From: Pohlia nutans
Taxonomy: Eukaryota > Streptophyta > Bryopsida > Bryales > Mniaceae
Reading direction: 5' to 3'
DNA length: 64,000 nucleotides
Assembly (NCBI GenBank): GCA_022496805.1
Contig: CM040096.1
Location: 13,517,501-13,581,500 of the forward strand
In this document: one piece after another, positions 1 to 11,516 of the stretch
Numbering within the stretch: position 1 is the stretch's first letter
How the letters are laid out: each line of letters begins with the position of its first letter
The notes under the pieces: model-generated
The model's input: only the letters and a program-made list of their open reading frames with translations
Told to the model about the DNA's origin: nothing
The model's database searches: none
Translations under genes and position numbers: made by a program

Positions 1-424
1 GATAGTGTGCACTTCCTTTATAGGATCAATGGCGTTTGTTGAGCCGTTGACTTTTAGCCTTCGGTTCATTTACAAGACAATCTCATGTTGTTGAGGTTGA
101 CTTAGACTGGAGGAAACTATAGCATGCGCTTCATTTACAAGGCCGATGGAGTTTTGTTGAGGAGGAAGACTTTTGTGAATGATGCTGTAAATGACAAGTA
201 TAAATGGTGGAAAAGTTACTAAAATATGTTGGTAAAAAATGGTCACAAGTGGTGCTAATGGAGTTTTGTTGAGGTTGATTTCAGATAGCCTGCAATTTAT
301 ATACAAGACAAGACAACGATGTTGTTGATTTCTAGCCTGCACTTTAGTTACAAGACAGACTCATGTTGTTGAGGTTGACTTATGGAGGAAATTATAGCAT
401 GCGCTTCATTTACAAGAGCAATGA
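1..424. repeat. Degenerate direct-repeat block
   Basis: A motif of the form 'catttacaag ... atg(g)agttttgttgagg' recurs irregularly near 59, 121, 336, 402 and again at 1445. Segments 61-165 and 346-425 are clearly homologous direct repeats. No convincing coding sequence is present. The repeat unit at 135-170 gives an estimate of the empty site for the foldback element inserted at 425. Confidence 0.6.
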
Positions 425-1416
425 AACACCCAATTCCCTAATTTTGCACTTGGCCAAGTGCACTCATTTCATGAGCAAACTTGGCTTTAAAAAAATTTGT
501 TTGAATTTTTTTGTAAAAAACAAGGATTTTTGTCTTTCTACAATCTCTTCATTGTAAAGAAACAATTATTTAGTTTATTTCTTATCCTTATCTTTATCTT
601 ATACCTTTATCTTTATCTTTTCTTTTTCTTTTATCTTGTTTTTTTTCCTTGTCTTCTTTATTGTCTTCCTCTTGTCTTCCTACTTCTTTTTCTTCTAGTC
701 TTCCACTTGTCTTCCTTTTTTTTCCTTCACCTTGCCATTTTGGAATTTAAACAATAATTTAAAATAAAAATAAAAATCAGGGAGCAGGCTGAATCCAATA
801 CAGGCCCTGAAATGAGAAGCCCTGAAATGAGAGTGTGAGGGAGGGAGAGTGAGAGAAGGTTTATATAGGGGAGAGGGGGGAGTGAGTGAGGGAGGGAGGG
901 TCAAAATAAGAGTAGGGTCCGCGCGCGCGGACCCTCCTTGCCTGGAAAATCCGGAAAAAAAAAAAAAAAAAAAACTTTTTTTTTTTTATTTTTTTTCATT
1001 TTTTTTTTTTTCATTTTTCATTTCAGGGCCTGTATTGGATTCAGCCTGCTCCCTGATTTTTATTTATTTTTTAAATTATTGTTTAAACTCCAAAATGGCA
1101 AGGTGAAGGAAAAAAAAGGAAGACAAGTGGAAGACTAGAAGAAAAAGAAGAAGGAAGACAAGAGGAAGACAAGAAAGAAGACAAGAATAAAATACAAGAT
1201 AAAAGAAAAGAAAAGATAAGATAAAGATAAAGATAAAATAAAAGATAAAGATAAGGATGAGAAATAAATTAAACAATTGTTTCTTTATAGTGTAGGGGAT
1301 TGTAGAAAGACAAAAATCTCTGTTTTTAAGAGATTTTTTCAAACTATTTTTTTAATGCGCTTGGGGGCCAAGTGCATGATTATATGGCCAAGTGCAAAAT
1401 TAGCGAATTGGGTGTT
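425..1416. mobile_element. Foldback element with ~390-bp inverted arms
   Basis: The ends are AACACCCAATTC and GAATTGGGTGTT. The left arm (about 425-830) is the reverse complement of the right arm (about 1011-1416), including pyrimidine/purine-rich tracts and the segment 'cagggcctgtattgg'. Imperfect flanking duplications AATGA (420-424) and AATGG (1417-1421) suggest a target-site duplication of about 4-5 bp. The roughly 200-bp spacer contains a perfect 22-bp palindrome at 914-935 and long A and T runs. No transposase is encoded; superfamily unknown. A transcript could fold into a very long hairpin. Confidence 0.8.
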
Positions 1417-2524
1417 AATGGGGTTTTGTTGAGGAGGAAGATAGTAGCACTTTATTTACACTTGAGACCCATGAAGTTTTGTTGAGGTTCAATTGTGTTT
1501 TGCAGGAAAGTTGCATGTACAGTACAGTACGGGGAAACGTTGTTTGGCATTTTTACATTCTAGTTTGAAAAAATCAAATCTGTCATCTTCGAAAGAGGCC
1601 CCAAAGGCACATAAATGGTCCCATTAGGAGAGAATTCGGGCCTTCAGAAGGCCCTTTCCCTTTGTCAAATTGTTGATCAGCAGTAAACCAACAACAACCC
1701 ATCAAAAAAAAATAATCTTAATCACAGTCTGATGTGGCAGACAGTTTGCAATGCCAGACTACGTTTTTTTTTTAATTGTTTTTTTTTTGTCAAAAAGAAA
1801 TATTATTATTTTAATCCCGGCTAGCTGAATTCAGTTGATCCAAAGTGGGGGCCTTTTTGAAGCCCCATATATCTCTTAATGCCTACCTACCAAATTGGAA
1901 TACAGGTTCTTTTATGAATTAATATCATGTGCGCCAAGTTTCATTGCCTGAAGATTTACCAAAATATAATTATTGCAATTTACTAACATGTATGTTTTTT
2001 TATGGTCATCAAGTTAATGTTGACGGAAATATGACATCTCATGCTTCTAAAATCTAATCTTCCAACATGAAAAATCCTCTAACATAGGTACTTCTCAAAA
2101 ATTTCAACCATTTGTCAATATGAAGCTCTAAATTTTTTTCATGACCATTTGTTATTCATGTTTGAAAATCACAGCATTTTGTATACATGTGTATTAGTAA
2201 ATTTTCAATAATTCAATTTTGAGAAATCTTTAAGCTAGGAAACTTGACACACATGTAATTATCTCATAAAAAGACATGTGTACGAAGTTTTCTGGAAAAT
2301 TTTCAATCTCAAAAAGTTTCCACAAATGGGGAACGTAGGCACATGCCTACCCTCTTATAATTTAACACTAACGGAAATTAAATTCCAAACAATCAATTTA
2401 CAAAGTAACGATAAAAGTAGAAAGGATTGAAAAATGGAAAAATAAAACCTCTAAATTGTGACATTAGACCCACCATTCAACATCCCATTTAGCCTTGGCC
2501 TTTGCATACTCTCTTGCTTTGAAC
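1417..2524. other. Intergenic DNA, nothing assigned
   Basis: AT-rich sequence with stop codons in all frames. I recognise no gene, RNA or bounded repeat here. Confidence 0.5.
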
Positions 2525-2730
2525 TTAACCCCTAAACGTATCAAGGTGTCACTAGTATTGATGAATTGAGGAAAATCATCATAAAGTACTATTTAGAAGA
2601 ATATTTTGGAATTGACATACATATGAAAGTTCTAAATTTTGAATTTTAGATTCCATCCGTATAGTTCGATTCTCCAATACTATCACCAATATTTAATTAT
2701 AAAATGTGAAAGTTAAAATTTAAAGGGAAA
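2525..2730 (+). mobile_element. Partial TTAA element (25181-type)
   Basis: It begins TTAACCCCTAAACGT and is collinear with the first ~200 bp of the complete element at 25181-25762, for example the shared 'tttagattc(c/t)atccgta'. The right half is missing, so it is a truncated copy. Confidence 0.65.
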
Positions 2731-2751
2731 CCTGCCTCTTCTTATGAGGAA

Positions 2752-3021
2752 ACCTGGTGGTGCACTATATTAAATTTGTGATAGTGTACATGAATGCACA
2801 GAAGGGGTATTAATTTGAACATTTCCGTACAAAGTATACATACAATAGACATTTTTAGACTTGAAAACATTGATATATACGTACATTAAACATGTATTTA
2901 GGACATAATAGGTCTGTATAGAAAGGTTTTTTAGACATATAAACCCTCATATACAGGGGGTTTTTAGAAGGAATCATGAACGCTGGTGACTCTCAAACCT
3001 TATATAGTGCACCCACGGGGG
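2752..3021. mobile_element. MITE with GTGCACTATAT inverted ends
   Basis: Inverted termini are built around GGTGCACTATAT at 2758-2770 and ATATAGTGCACC near 3001-3013. The copy at 49418-49695 is homologous in opposite orientation, sharing 'cccctgtatatgagggg'-like internal sequence. Both are non-coding. The superfamily is not determined. Confidence 0.6.
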
Positions 3022-3053
3022 AGGAAACTCTTGTGAGATCTTGCTTGTGTTCT

Positions 3054-3231
3054 CAGTACTAGCAAAGGCGTCGCTTCTCACTCAAAACAGTGTCAGAGTT
3101 CACTGTACACACTTGTCCTACGTGACGAATCGCACTCACCAAGTGTTGAGCAAGTGAGTGCGAAGTGGCGCCGTTTGACTCACCTCAAGACTCACCTACT
3201 GAGTGAAAAGCAACGCCTTCTCCTTGTAGTG
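3054..3231. mobile_element. CACTA-like MITE, TSD TCT
   Basis: The left end CAGTACTAGCAAAGGCGTCG is a slightly decayed version of the right end read inverted, CACTACAAGGAGAAGGCGTT. It is flanked by the 3-bp duplication TCT at 3051-3053 and 3232-3234. CACTA-type termini with a 3-bp TSD are diagnostic of the CACTA (En/Spm) superfamily. It is 178 bp, non-coding, and closely related to 8296-8445. Confidence 0.75.
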
Positions 3232-3310
3232 TCTCGTGGTGTTTGCAATGCAAAAATGTTGGGCTGATTTATCAAACCTCATCAATCTGGAAATGCTACC
3301 CTATAGCAGC

Positions 3311-3441
3311 CACTACAAGCTCACATGTCACTTTTCACTAACTGAAATCGAGGAAACCCTTGTCCTATGTGACCAAAAGCACTCACCAACTCTGGAATGG
3401 CTCAAAATAGCAGTGGGAAACGACCATTTTTACTTGTAGTG
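3311..3441. mobile_element. CACTA-like MITE, TSD AGC
   Basis: A 131-bp element starting CACTACAAG and ending CTTGTAGTG, flanked by AGC at 3308-3310 and 3442-3444. Its interior carries 'cttgtcctatgtgacc', shared with the sister copy at 9263-9392, which lies in the opposite orientation. Confidence 0.8.
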
Positions 3442-5582
3442 AGCGAAGATAGCCTTAAACCTAGATTTTCAGCTATGGCGGCCCAACACATGGTCTGGGA
3501 ATGGAAAGGAGTTGCATTTCTCAAGCTGTCAACGTTCCAAATACTGATGCTTCAAAAGTTCGTGCAAGGTAAGGCTCCGCTGTGTATATCTGGCAATCAA
3601 GATTTTCATCTCTATTACAAAAAATGTGCGGAAAAGAAAGAGCTGTGGTTTTGCCATTTGATGCTGCGCATTGCCAGTTGGTGATACCGAATGAATATTG
3701 ATGCGACAGTGACATGGTTCAATTGCTTCATAAACCATCGTTGGATTTTTTTGAATATTTGTAAATCCAACCAGTCAAGCTACACCAATATCATATTTAG
3801 CCCAACTCGGATTAATTGTGGAATTAGAAGAAAGTCTGAGTCGGAATAATTGAGATAACTCGTAGTAATTGTTGTAATATATGTATATTGTGGCCTACAC
3901 TAATTTTTTTATCCAACTTACTATGAATTTACCATGCCAAGTGTAAATATAATATTCTGACATTACTATTTTTATTTGTTTGAAAAATTAAATATCATAA
4001 TCTAATTTTTAAAATAATATTTTATTATTATATTCTTGGACTAATTTGAATCTAGTACATACCAAAATTAGTCTGAGAATTTGTAAAAAAACTCAGACTA
4101 ATTGTGGCTCTCATATGTAGTAAATAAGATAATGGGTGTAGTAACAATTTCAATCGGTCAATCACCTTGCTCATGGAGTTGCCTTGGTGGAGATTGGGTT
4201 GGAGAAGATATCATGAAGATTGAAGGATACTCTGCCAATGAATCAGGATGGCTCAACTCCTCAATGGATAAAAGCACCCAAAATATCCATGACAAGATTG
4301 CAGCGAAAAATGTTAGGAACTTTCTGAAGTCTAAGTGTGAATGTTGAGGAAATTAAAGCTTAATATGGCCATCAATAATATAGTGTGGGTGACTTGGTTC
4401 GACTCCGTGCAAAGTGGTATTAGAACTCTTATGCAAAATAATACATTTCATGTGGCTCGATCTGGTGAGAATTTGACAAATCTTTGTATGCAATGAGATA
4501 ATTAACTTCAATTCTATGCATAGAATTGAGTAATTATTGCCGTACATTATGAGTCTGTTTAGTTTAAGGATGTAGTGCAATACCAAAGCCACAGGGATTT
4601 TTGTACATATATTGCAGAGTATGTACTATCCAAATTAGTCCAAGAATATAACTTCTAATAAAGCAGTAAACTTTAAACTTCTAATAAAGCAGTTATTAGA
4701 AGTTTAGAAGTTTAAAGCAGTTTATAAACTTTAAACTACTGATAAAGCAGAGCATGCATGCAGGGTCAAGAGTAAATGCAACTTGAATCGCAGCATGGTT
4801 CTTCTGTGCTTGCTCCAAATGCATGATTCTTGCAGCAATTCAGATGCACAATTCTTCTGTGGTTGGCAATTGCAAAAAAAAAGTACAAATTTCAAGGTTG
4901 AGAATTTTTGGAGCCTTCCAAGATGCAAATTTTTGAAGTGCAAACAGGAGGATCTTTAAAAATCATCAGTAAGTTGGGCACTGGAGTAGACTCGCATACT
5001 GAGAGCAGGTGGTTAGAACGACATTATTGAATTCTAGAATTATGCAGTAGAAAAACTTTCAAATGCTGTTTTGACTTGTTAGAATGACATGGTTACCTGG
5101 ATAGTACGACATCCCAATGTCATTCCAAATTGTCTTTTTATTACATGTAATTTGTGGCGTTAGTATAAAATCAGTCACAAAATAAATTCTAAGATCTGTC
5201 AGTACAATACGCTCAAGGAGATTCTGTGGGTGTCCTGTATGGGAAATAGCTTGGTTTTCCCTCTTCCAGTTACACTTGTGAGGGAATGTGGCCATTTGGG
5301 AAAAAATAGACAGTTCCATCATAGTCTATGAGGGACTTTTGATGCATAGGGGATTTACTAAGGGAATTGAGAATAAATGAATGATATGGGAATGCTCAAG
5401 GTACATAGAATCAAGGAAATTCAATCCCCTATGAACAGTTTGGTGGGAAAATTTGAGATCCATTTCAAGCTTCATTCCTACATAGGAATTTGCCTGAATT
5501 TCCCCTCTTCCAGTAGGAGAATCCCAAAGGATCTCCTCGTGATGGCATCCACACAAGTTCATGTCTATCAGGACTAAACTTT
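3442..5582. other. Intergenic DNA, nothing assigned
   Basis: AT-rich. At about 4645-4750 a small cluster of direct and inverted copies of 'cttctaataaagcag' can form hairpins. No gene is supported. Confidence 0.5.
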
Positions 5583-5809
5583 TTAACCCCTAAAGGACCA
5601 TAAAGCTACCAAGGGGCTAATGTTTTTTTTAGTAGGTTTTATGTAGATTTACTTTTATTCATTTTTATTCATTTTTATTCAACATATGTAACATTCTTCA
5701 CTAATTCCAGTGATATAAAATTTGGTCCCATTTAAATTGCAATTTTCACAATATGATCGTTTAAACTTGTCATTTTAAAACCATGAATTCTTGGTCCTTT
5801 AGGGGTTAA
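5583..5809. mobile_element. Short TTAA element, 227 bp
   Basis: Bounded by TTAA on both sides, with inverted termini TTAACCCCTAAAGGACCA and TTGGTCCTTTAGGGGTTAA. It is the same subfamily as 7685-7921. Non-coding. Confidence 0.8.
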
Positions 5810-6954
5810 GTTGCATGTTTTTGCCACAAGTTCTGACTCTTGATCAGCTGAGTTAGGAGATGCAAAGAATTAGGTAATGAGTAACAGCAATGAGTGATAC
5901 AATTATTTGTGTTTGCAGTAGTAGAGTGTGTAGACACTGGAGTCAGGGGGGAACTGCATTGGGTGTAGTGTGGGATTATGAGCCGGAAAATTTTGTGCGA
6001 TACACATGATTCGATTAATGTACTACTGAGAGTTTCTCATGAGTTGCATTTCCAAGTACTAAGGGAGGTGGACACGAGGAACCCCTGTCTGTTTCCTCAG
6101 TAATCATTCTCACTGCCACTGATCGATGCACACTCTTCTAGACACTGGACGCTTACTGTAGTTTCTTCTTCCTTGCAAGAAAAGTCCCTGTAGACACAAA
6201 TTAATTCAACGAGTGCCAGAGTTTGAATTCCGTACCCTGTCGCTGAATAATTATTATTTTGGAATATTCTTTTTGACAAATGTCAAATTCTGTGAATATT
6301 CTTCAAGATTCTCTTTTTCACCATATACAATAGGATTTTATAGAAAAATAATTTCCTAAAAGATTTGCGCTTCTCTTCTTATATAATTATTTTTTGCCAA
6401 TCCTGACGACGGTAGTTCTCAAATTTTTATGATAAACTATAATTACCAAGTTAGTATTACTTCATCATCAGTCACAAAAACGATGAGATGCTTCACAAAG
6501 GACTGAAGAGCTAGTTAGTTCCCAGAATTGAGTTATGCTGCACATGGCACTGTAAATCCAATAGCCTCAAGTCATGTACTGTAATCAACATGATTAGAAG
6601 TGGGGAGAGCAAATTACAACAACATTGGGGTGTCATAAAAAAACAGCTAAACTAGTTTACCATGAGTTTGAAGACCACCAAGCTCTTACACACCTAATAG
6701 TGAGAGACCACCAAGCTCTTTCAAACTTCATAACTATTTATAGTGAACAAATAAGAGTACATTAAATCAAAACACATGGTATCTTCCTCAAACACCACTT
6801 GACTTTTAGGATAACTCCATTCTAACATGTTAGAATTATGACATTCTAATGACTTGTGTTCCAACACATCAAAGTTACAACATATGTTAATGTTGTTCTA
6901 CTGCATTCTAGAATGATAATGTCATTCTTATAGTGTTTTTTCTAATCATCTCCT
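5810..6954. other. Intergenic DNA with imprecise short repeats
   Basis: No gene is recognised. Around 6820-6930 there are several copies of 'gttagaat(g/t)acatt'-like sequence, also seen near 5025-5100 and 8220-8280. This suggests remnants of another dispersed repeat, but no boundaries could be drawn. Confidence 0.4.
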
Positions 6955-7142
6955 CTCACTTGTGGATGCACCCAGAGTGAATGAAGTGAAGATCCACAAG
7001 GCTGTACGCTGCCAGATGGACCCGCACCCCAGAAAAATGAGATTATATAATTCATGAGGCTCAATGAGCCTTGGATCAAATATTAAAAGTTCTGATAAAA
7101 CAGATACTACACTTGATCTTAGCCAAAAGGCTGAGAAAGTAT
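6955..7142 (-). ncRNA. U2: U2 snRNA-like sequence (gene or pseudogene)
   Basis: Read on the minus strand from 7142, the sequence matches the 5' half of the spliceosomal U2 RNA: a 5' AUACUUUCUCAGCC start, the U6/branch-site pairing region with UCAAGUGUAGUAUCUGUU, and a stem IIa/IIb-like segment. A degenerate Sm-like tract (AUUUUUCUGG) and a plausible 3' hairpin (GGUCCAUCUGGCAGC...GUGGAUC) follow, giving about 190 nt, the usual U2 length. One C is missing at the very 5' end compared with the usual AUACCUUUCUC. I see no clear plant USE element (RTCCCACATCG) or TATA box at the usual spacing upstream (7143-7230). It may therefore be a retroposed or decayed copy. The 3' end is approximate. Confidence 0.65.
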
Positions 7143-7684
7143 CATGCTTCCTTCTCTCAACTCGCCCTTGTTCTACCCACATTTTGTCTCCACCATAGTC
7201 AAAACCTACGGACAAACACCACACTCCTCCTTTTCAGGAAAATTTTATTAAATTTTCCACATTGCAATTTGTTAAATTTGGCTCCATTTGGGTTCATTTT
7301 TTTGCTCCATTTTGACTCCGCTGTGGTTCTGTAGTTTCATTGCTGCCAGAAAGAAGCAAAAGTGAGCCAAAAAGATGAGGACGTGCTTGCTAAGAAAATT
7401 TGCCACAGAAAGAGGGCAAAAAAAATTAGAGTTTATGCACGAAAGAGGGCATCAAGGGTAGCACACGCAAACTTGGTCCTAGTGGCCAAGTTAGTACATG
7501 AGTTAGTAGCACTTCCCCCAAACAAACTCTTCATTCACGATGGCCCTTCGGCCAAGAGTTACTCTCTCTGTGACACAGAATATGGAAAATTAACAAAACT
7601 TTTGTATTTCCCTTTCATGGATTGCCTGAATCTGAGTCTCTTGTTCTCAAGGTTTAAGAGAGTAGTAAGAAGTGCGTGGTGCAA

Positions 7685-7921
7685 TTAACGTCTAAAGGAC
7701 CAAGAAGCCCAAATTGGACCTCATGTTTTTTTAGTAGTTTTGAGTAGGTTCTACGTGGACTTCCTTTTGTTCAAATTTGTTTTTTTTTTACCAACACATG
7801 CATTGTTCTTCACTGATTCTAGAGATATGAAATTTGGTCCCATCTGAATTGTATTTCTAACAATATGATCAATTCAATTTGTCATTTTAAAATCATGAAT
7901 CCTTGGTCCTTCAGGTGTTAA
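7685..7921. mobile_element. Short TTAA element, 237 bp
   Basis: Inverted ends are TTAACGTCTAAAGGACCAAG and CTTGGTCCTTCAGGTGTTAA. Internal sequence is collinear with 5583-5809 ('agagatatgaaatttggtcc'-type segment). Termini are more decayed than in its sister copy. Confidence 0.75.
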
Positions 7922-8295
7922 AGTTGATTTGAAGCATGTACACCAACCTATGACCACCATGTTTCCAATTCCGTCCTCATGTTTTGGTGGTGTACATTCC
8001 AAACCGAAAATGTCTACCGCCGGTACATGAGGGCGGAATTGGAAACATGCTGGTAATAGGTTTTGGTGTACCTCAAGAGAATTCCTCCAGTACCGCAGAG
8101 CAACCTTGAAACAGGGCATACAGCAACAAACAAATGCTCGCCTGCCTTGGTTATGGAGAAATATATCCTTCAGTGGAAATAATATGTGCGAGGGGTCCAG
8201 GTACACGATCCCGTTGTGCTTAGAATGACATTGTAAGAACAATCTTATTACAGAATGTCCTTAGAATGTCGTTCTAACCGGTTATGATGGTGTTA
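7922..8295. other. Intergenic DNA with an imperfect internal repeat
   Basis: Segments near 7962-7995 and 8025-8060 contain inverted copies of 'aattccg(t/c)cctcatg'. No gene is supported. Confidence 0.4.
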
Positions 8296-8445
8296 CACTA
8301 CTTGCAAAGGCGTTGCTTTTCACTGTACACACTTGTCCTACGTGACAAATCACACTCACCAAGTCTTGAGCGCCTAGCAATGAGTGTGAAGTGGCGCCAT
8401 TTGACTCAACTACCGAGTGAAAAGCGACACCTTCTCCTTGTAGTG
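8296..8445. mobile_element. CACTA-like MITE, TSD TTA
   Basis: A 150-bp element from CACTACTTGCAAAGGCGTTG to CACCTTCTCCTTGTAGTG, flanked by TTA at 8293-8295 and 8446-8448. It shares 'cacttgtcctacgtgac' with 3054-3231. Confidence 0.8.
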
Positions 8446-9035
8446 TTATAACGAAGATATTCCAATGTTGTTCCACGTGTTGTTCTAAAGTTGCTCTCCC
8501 CCACTTGTGATCGGTAGTGTTTCCAATTCCAAAATTCAAATTAGATATTTAAAAATAACGGTCTTATTCTGTTGGCCAAAAATTTAGGACCTTTGATTCA
8601 ACTGAAAAATCAAAGTGCACCTTGTTTTGGGTCATTTTAGGTAGTTTTGAAGTGTTCCTAGATCATTTCAAAGTACAATGTTTGGGTCATTTTGAAGTTA
8701 CATTTTTGAGTTGTTTCGAGTCATTGAATTTGGTATGTTTCAGTTTGTTTTTGTTCCTTATCTACACAGATTAGGACACAGGCCTTGAATTCTCCAGAAA
8801 ATGAAAAATGGTCATTTTAACAGAATCTGGCCATTGTTTCCAAATATCCGTTAGAAGGTTTCCAATCCTCATAGGACTCACTGGCTGCATCTTTCAACTG
8901 CACACAGCTGTCTAGAGAATTAAAATAATCATCACCATGCATTTGCTTGTAATGGAGTCTGCCTGTCTGCCTGGTCTTAGTTCTTGTGAAGCTCCTTAAT
9001 TTACTATGCATGTGATACTGAGGATCTGATCAATC
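8446..9035. other. Intergenic DNA, nothing assigned
   Basis: Around 8590-8720 there are repeated 'gtcattt(t/c)(a/g)ag' phrases, but no bounded repeat. No gene is seen. Confidence 0.45.
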
Positions 9036-9210
9036 ACTACAGGGAGTCCGAGGTGTCATTTCTCATTCGGTTTTTGAGTGAAACTGCGCCACTTCTCACT
9101 GTGTCAGAGGATGTGAGTGTGGAACATCACATAGGACAAGCGTCTACAGTTCATAGTGTCATATTTTCCCGGACTCTCGGAATTGAGAAACGACAGGTTA
9201 GCTTGTAGGG
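9036..9210. mobile_element. CACTA-like MITE, TSD AAT
   Basis: It begins CACTACAGGGAGTCC and ends GCTTGTAGGG (a decayed TAGTG). The duplication AAT flanks it at 9033-9035 and 9211-9213. It is 175 bp, related to the other CACTA-like copies through 'cacataggacaag'. A second member starts only 53 bp downstream. Confidence 0.7.
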
Positions 9211-9262
9211 AATTTGCATTAAACTACAGATTGAAGTAGTGCTTCTTCCATTCAACTCAACT

Positions 9263-9392
9263 CGCTACAAAGAAATTGGTCAGTTCTCACTGCTATTTTG
9301 AGCCATTTCAGAGTTGGTGAGTGCTTTTGGTCACATAGGACAAGGGTTTCCTTGATTTCAGTCAGTGAAAAGCGACGGGTTTGCTTGTAGTG
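9263..9392. mobile_element. CACTA-like MITE, sister of 3311-3441
   Basis: The right end CTTGTAGTG is intact and the left end is decayed (CGCTACAAAG). The reverse complement is nearly identical to 3311-3441 across about 130 bp. Flanks ACT and GCT may be a mutated 3-bp TSD. Confidence 0.7.
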
Positions 9393-10112
9393 GCTGGATT
9401 ATGTAACTACGATTGATTTTTGTCACTGTAAGCATTAGTGTGAGACTTTGTTTCAAAATTTGAGCCAAAAAGTGTGGTGAGCCCATTTTCCAGCTCGGGT
9501 ATTCGTGCAGGGCGAGCCAAATCCCTCGGTGTGAATGTACCCTGTATAGTGCAGACATGGCTCTGTTGTCTTGGGAGGTAAAGGACCGGTCAAAGAAGAA
9601 TTCTTGCCTGGGCATGCTGCAGGGTTTACTTTCATTTTCTTTTAAATCTCTGACACTGACAAATGAAATTGGAGTAGGCTGCACAATTCCCTTGGCAATG
9701 AAGGAAATGCTCATTTGTGGGAAAAAAGCTCCGACTTGGCTGCTTGAAAGTTGCACCAACTTTCAGGATGGAAACGCCCAGGAAGAAAAATTGGGTATTC
9801 CTGTTTGACAATTGAGTTGACAATACAATATTGAAGCTGACTTGACGGAGGCACAGCCGACCAATTTGCTTTCAAGAAAACTGGCATTTTGGGGGTGAGA
9901 GTTGGACTATTGCACATATTTGACATATTTGACAAAATGGTATTATTACAGTATTACTGTATCTGAGTGTTGACGTCGTGTTCAGTTCTACTGTGGCTTG
10001 CTAGACGGACACCAGCACAGTTATCAGAGCCACAGGCCTTTGAAACGTGACCACTCAGTACGGTCAGTCCTGTTGACTTGTACAAGTTGACCTTGCATTC
10101 TCATGTTGACCC
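9393..10112. other. Intergenic DNA, nothing assigned
   Basis: The longest open frames overlap on both strands without recognisable motifs; I do not call them genes. Confidence 0.45.
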
Positions 10113-10314
10113 TTAACCCCTAAACGCTCAATCGACCATTTTCTGGTTGCTGCCCGAATTTAACGGGCCTCCAAAAAATATTTTTGAAAAAATAAAAAAT
10201 ATTTTAAATTTCTACATCAAGTCTACTTTCCAATGCAATCTTAATTATGTCAATCCGAGTTAAACTCCACTCGGGAGAATTTTTCAAAGTGGAACACCTC
10301 AACATTAGAGTTAA
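10113..10314 (-). mobile_element. Partial TTAA element (13064-type half)
   Basis: It starts TTAACCCCTAAACGCTCAATC. The reverse complement matches the right part of the partial element at 13064-13500 (shared 'ctcccgagtggagtttaact'). It ends at a TTAA (10311-10314) shared with the next element. Confidence 0.65.
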
Positions 10315-10861
10315 CTCCTAAATGACAGCGGGGGTAAGGGCAAAACCTAGATGTGTTATAAAATGTTACTTCTGCAACTTTGATGAAGTTTGGTCCAAAA
10401 GAGAAAATGAGAAGCATGATGTTTAGTAATTATCCGTACAGTGAAAGTTCCAAAAATAGTTTTAGATACTCATTTAATGAATTTAAGAGCATTTGCAATT
10501 TAAAATAACCAAAATTACAAATTTTATTTTTAGAATTTGAGATTTGGTATGATTGGTTAAAACTACACATTCTATTCTAAAATTTAAAAAGATAAAATTT
10601 TCAAATGAGTGAACATCATTAGTTTCTCGACATAATAAGTTTTATAACACTAGGACAATATTGAGGTCTTTGTCTTTCAAAAATTCCTTAGTGAACCTCA
10701 ATATTGCAAATGAAATGTATCAAAAAGCACTAGAACATGATCTTGACCCCCAATTTTATTTTATTTAATTAAAATTTGAAAATTATCATTTCTTACCCAT
10801 AGGCAGTCACTGTTGTTTAGACTGCGTCCAAAAAATGGTCAATCGGTCACTTAGGGGTTAA
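10311..10861 (+). mobile_element. TTAA element, 551 bp
   Basis: Ends are TTAACTCCTAAATGACAGC and GGTCACTTAGGGGTTAA. It is the same family as 24255-24800, which lies in the opposite orientation. Non-coding. Its left TTAA is also the right TTAA of the partial element before it. Confidence 0.8.
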
Positions 10862-11149
10862 CCGAAAAGAGTGTCTCAAAGTGGAAAGAAACCTTGAACT
10901 TACCTTAGACTCATTTTGAGTTCAAAAAGACTGCAAAACTAGTCTATAGTGAGTTCGAGAATAATCTAAAATAGGGCGTTGCACCACCATGAGGTGTGGA
11001 AGTCGTGACCTCTCCAATGCTAGAGGAGAATTCCCACACGCTCCCCCAAGCCAAGAGCCGACCATGGAAACTATTTATGAACAATGATTCTCAGAAAATA
11101 TAATTATAGGAAGAAAACTCCACTTGAACTCCGCTTGAAAAGCGATTCT
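10862..11149. other. Intergenic spacer
   Basis: Nothing recognised; an imperfect 'caccaccatgaggtgtgg' hairpin-like stretch lies near 10984. Confidence 0.4.
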
Positions 11150-11516
11150 ATTTTCGGATAACTCAATTGTCTGAGTGTTATAAAAAATTCTATTCAGGGA
11201 AATTAATGATGTTCCCTCCATCATTTCTTTTGCTTTTTTGAAGTTTACAATAGATAAACCAACTTTAACCAATCATGCTAAATTTTAAACTCTAAAAGTG
11301 AAAATTATAATTTATTCAAATTTTCAAAGTATAATGCTTTTAAATTCATTAAAAAGTTATCTACAGTTATTTTTGGAAGTTTGCTCGTACAGATAATTTG
11401 TAGAGATGATACCCTACATTTTGTTTATTGAACCAAACTTTCATCAAACATATGGAAGGCATATATTATAACAAAACTATATTTTGTTCAATACCCCTCA
11501 GGCTTTTAGAGGTTAA
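11150..11516 (-). mobile_element. Partial TTAA element, sister of 13064-13500
   Basis: The reverse complement starts TTAACCTCTAAAAGCCTGAG and runs collinear with 13064-13500 for about 360 bp (shared 'ttcaaaaaagcaaaagaaatg'-type sequence). Its terminal TTAA (11513-11516) is shared with the next element. Confidence 0.7.

Noticed and set aside
9358..9759. 133-codon open frame on the minus strand as a gene
   Set aside because: It overlaps a CACTA-like MITE and an open frame on the other strand, and has no recognisable domain.
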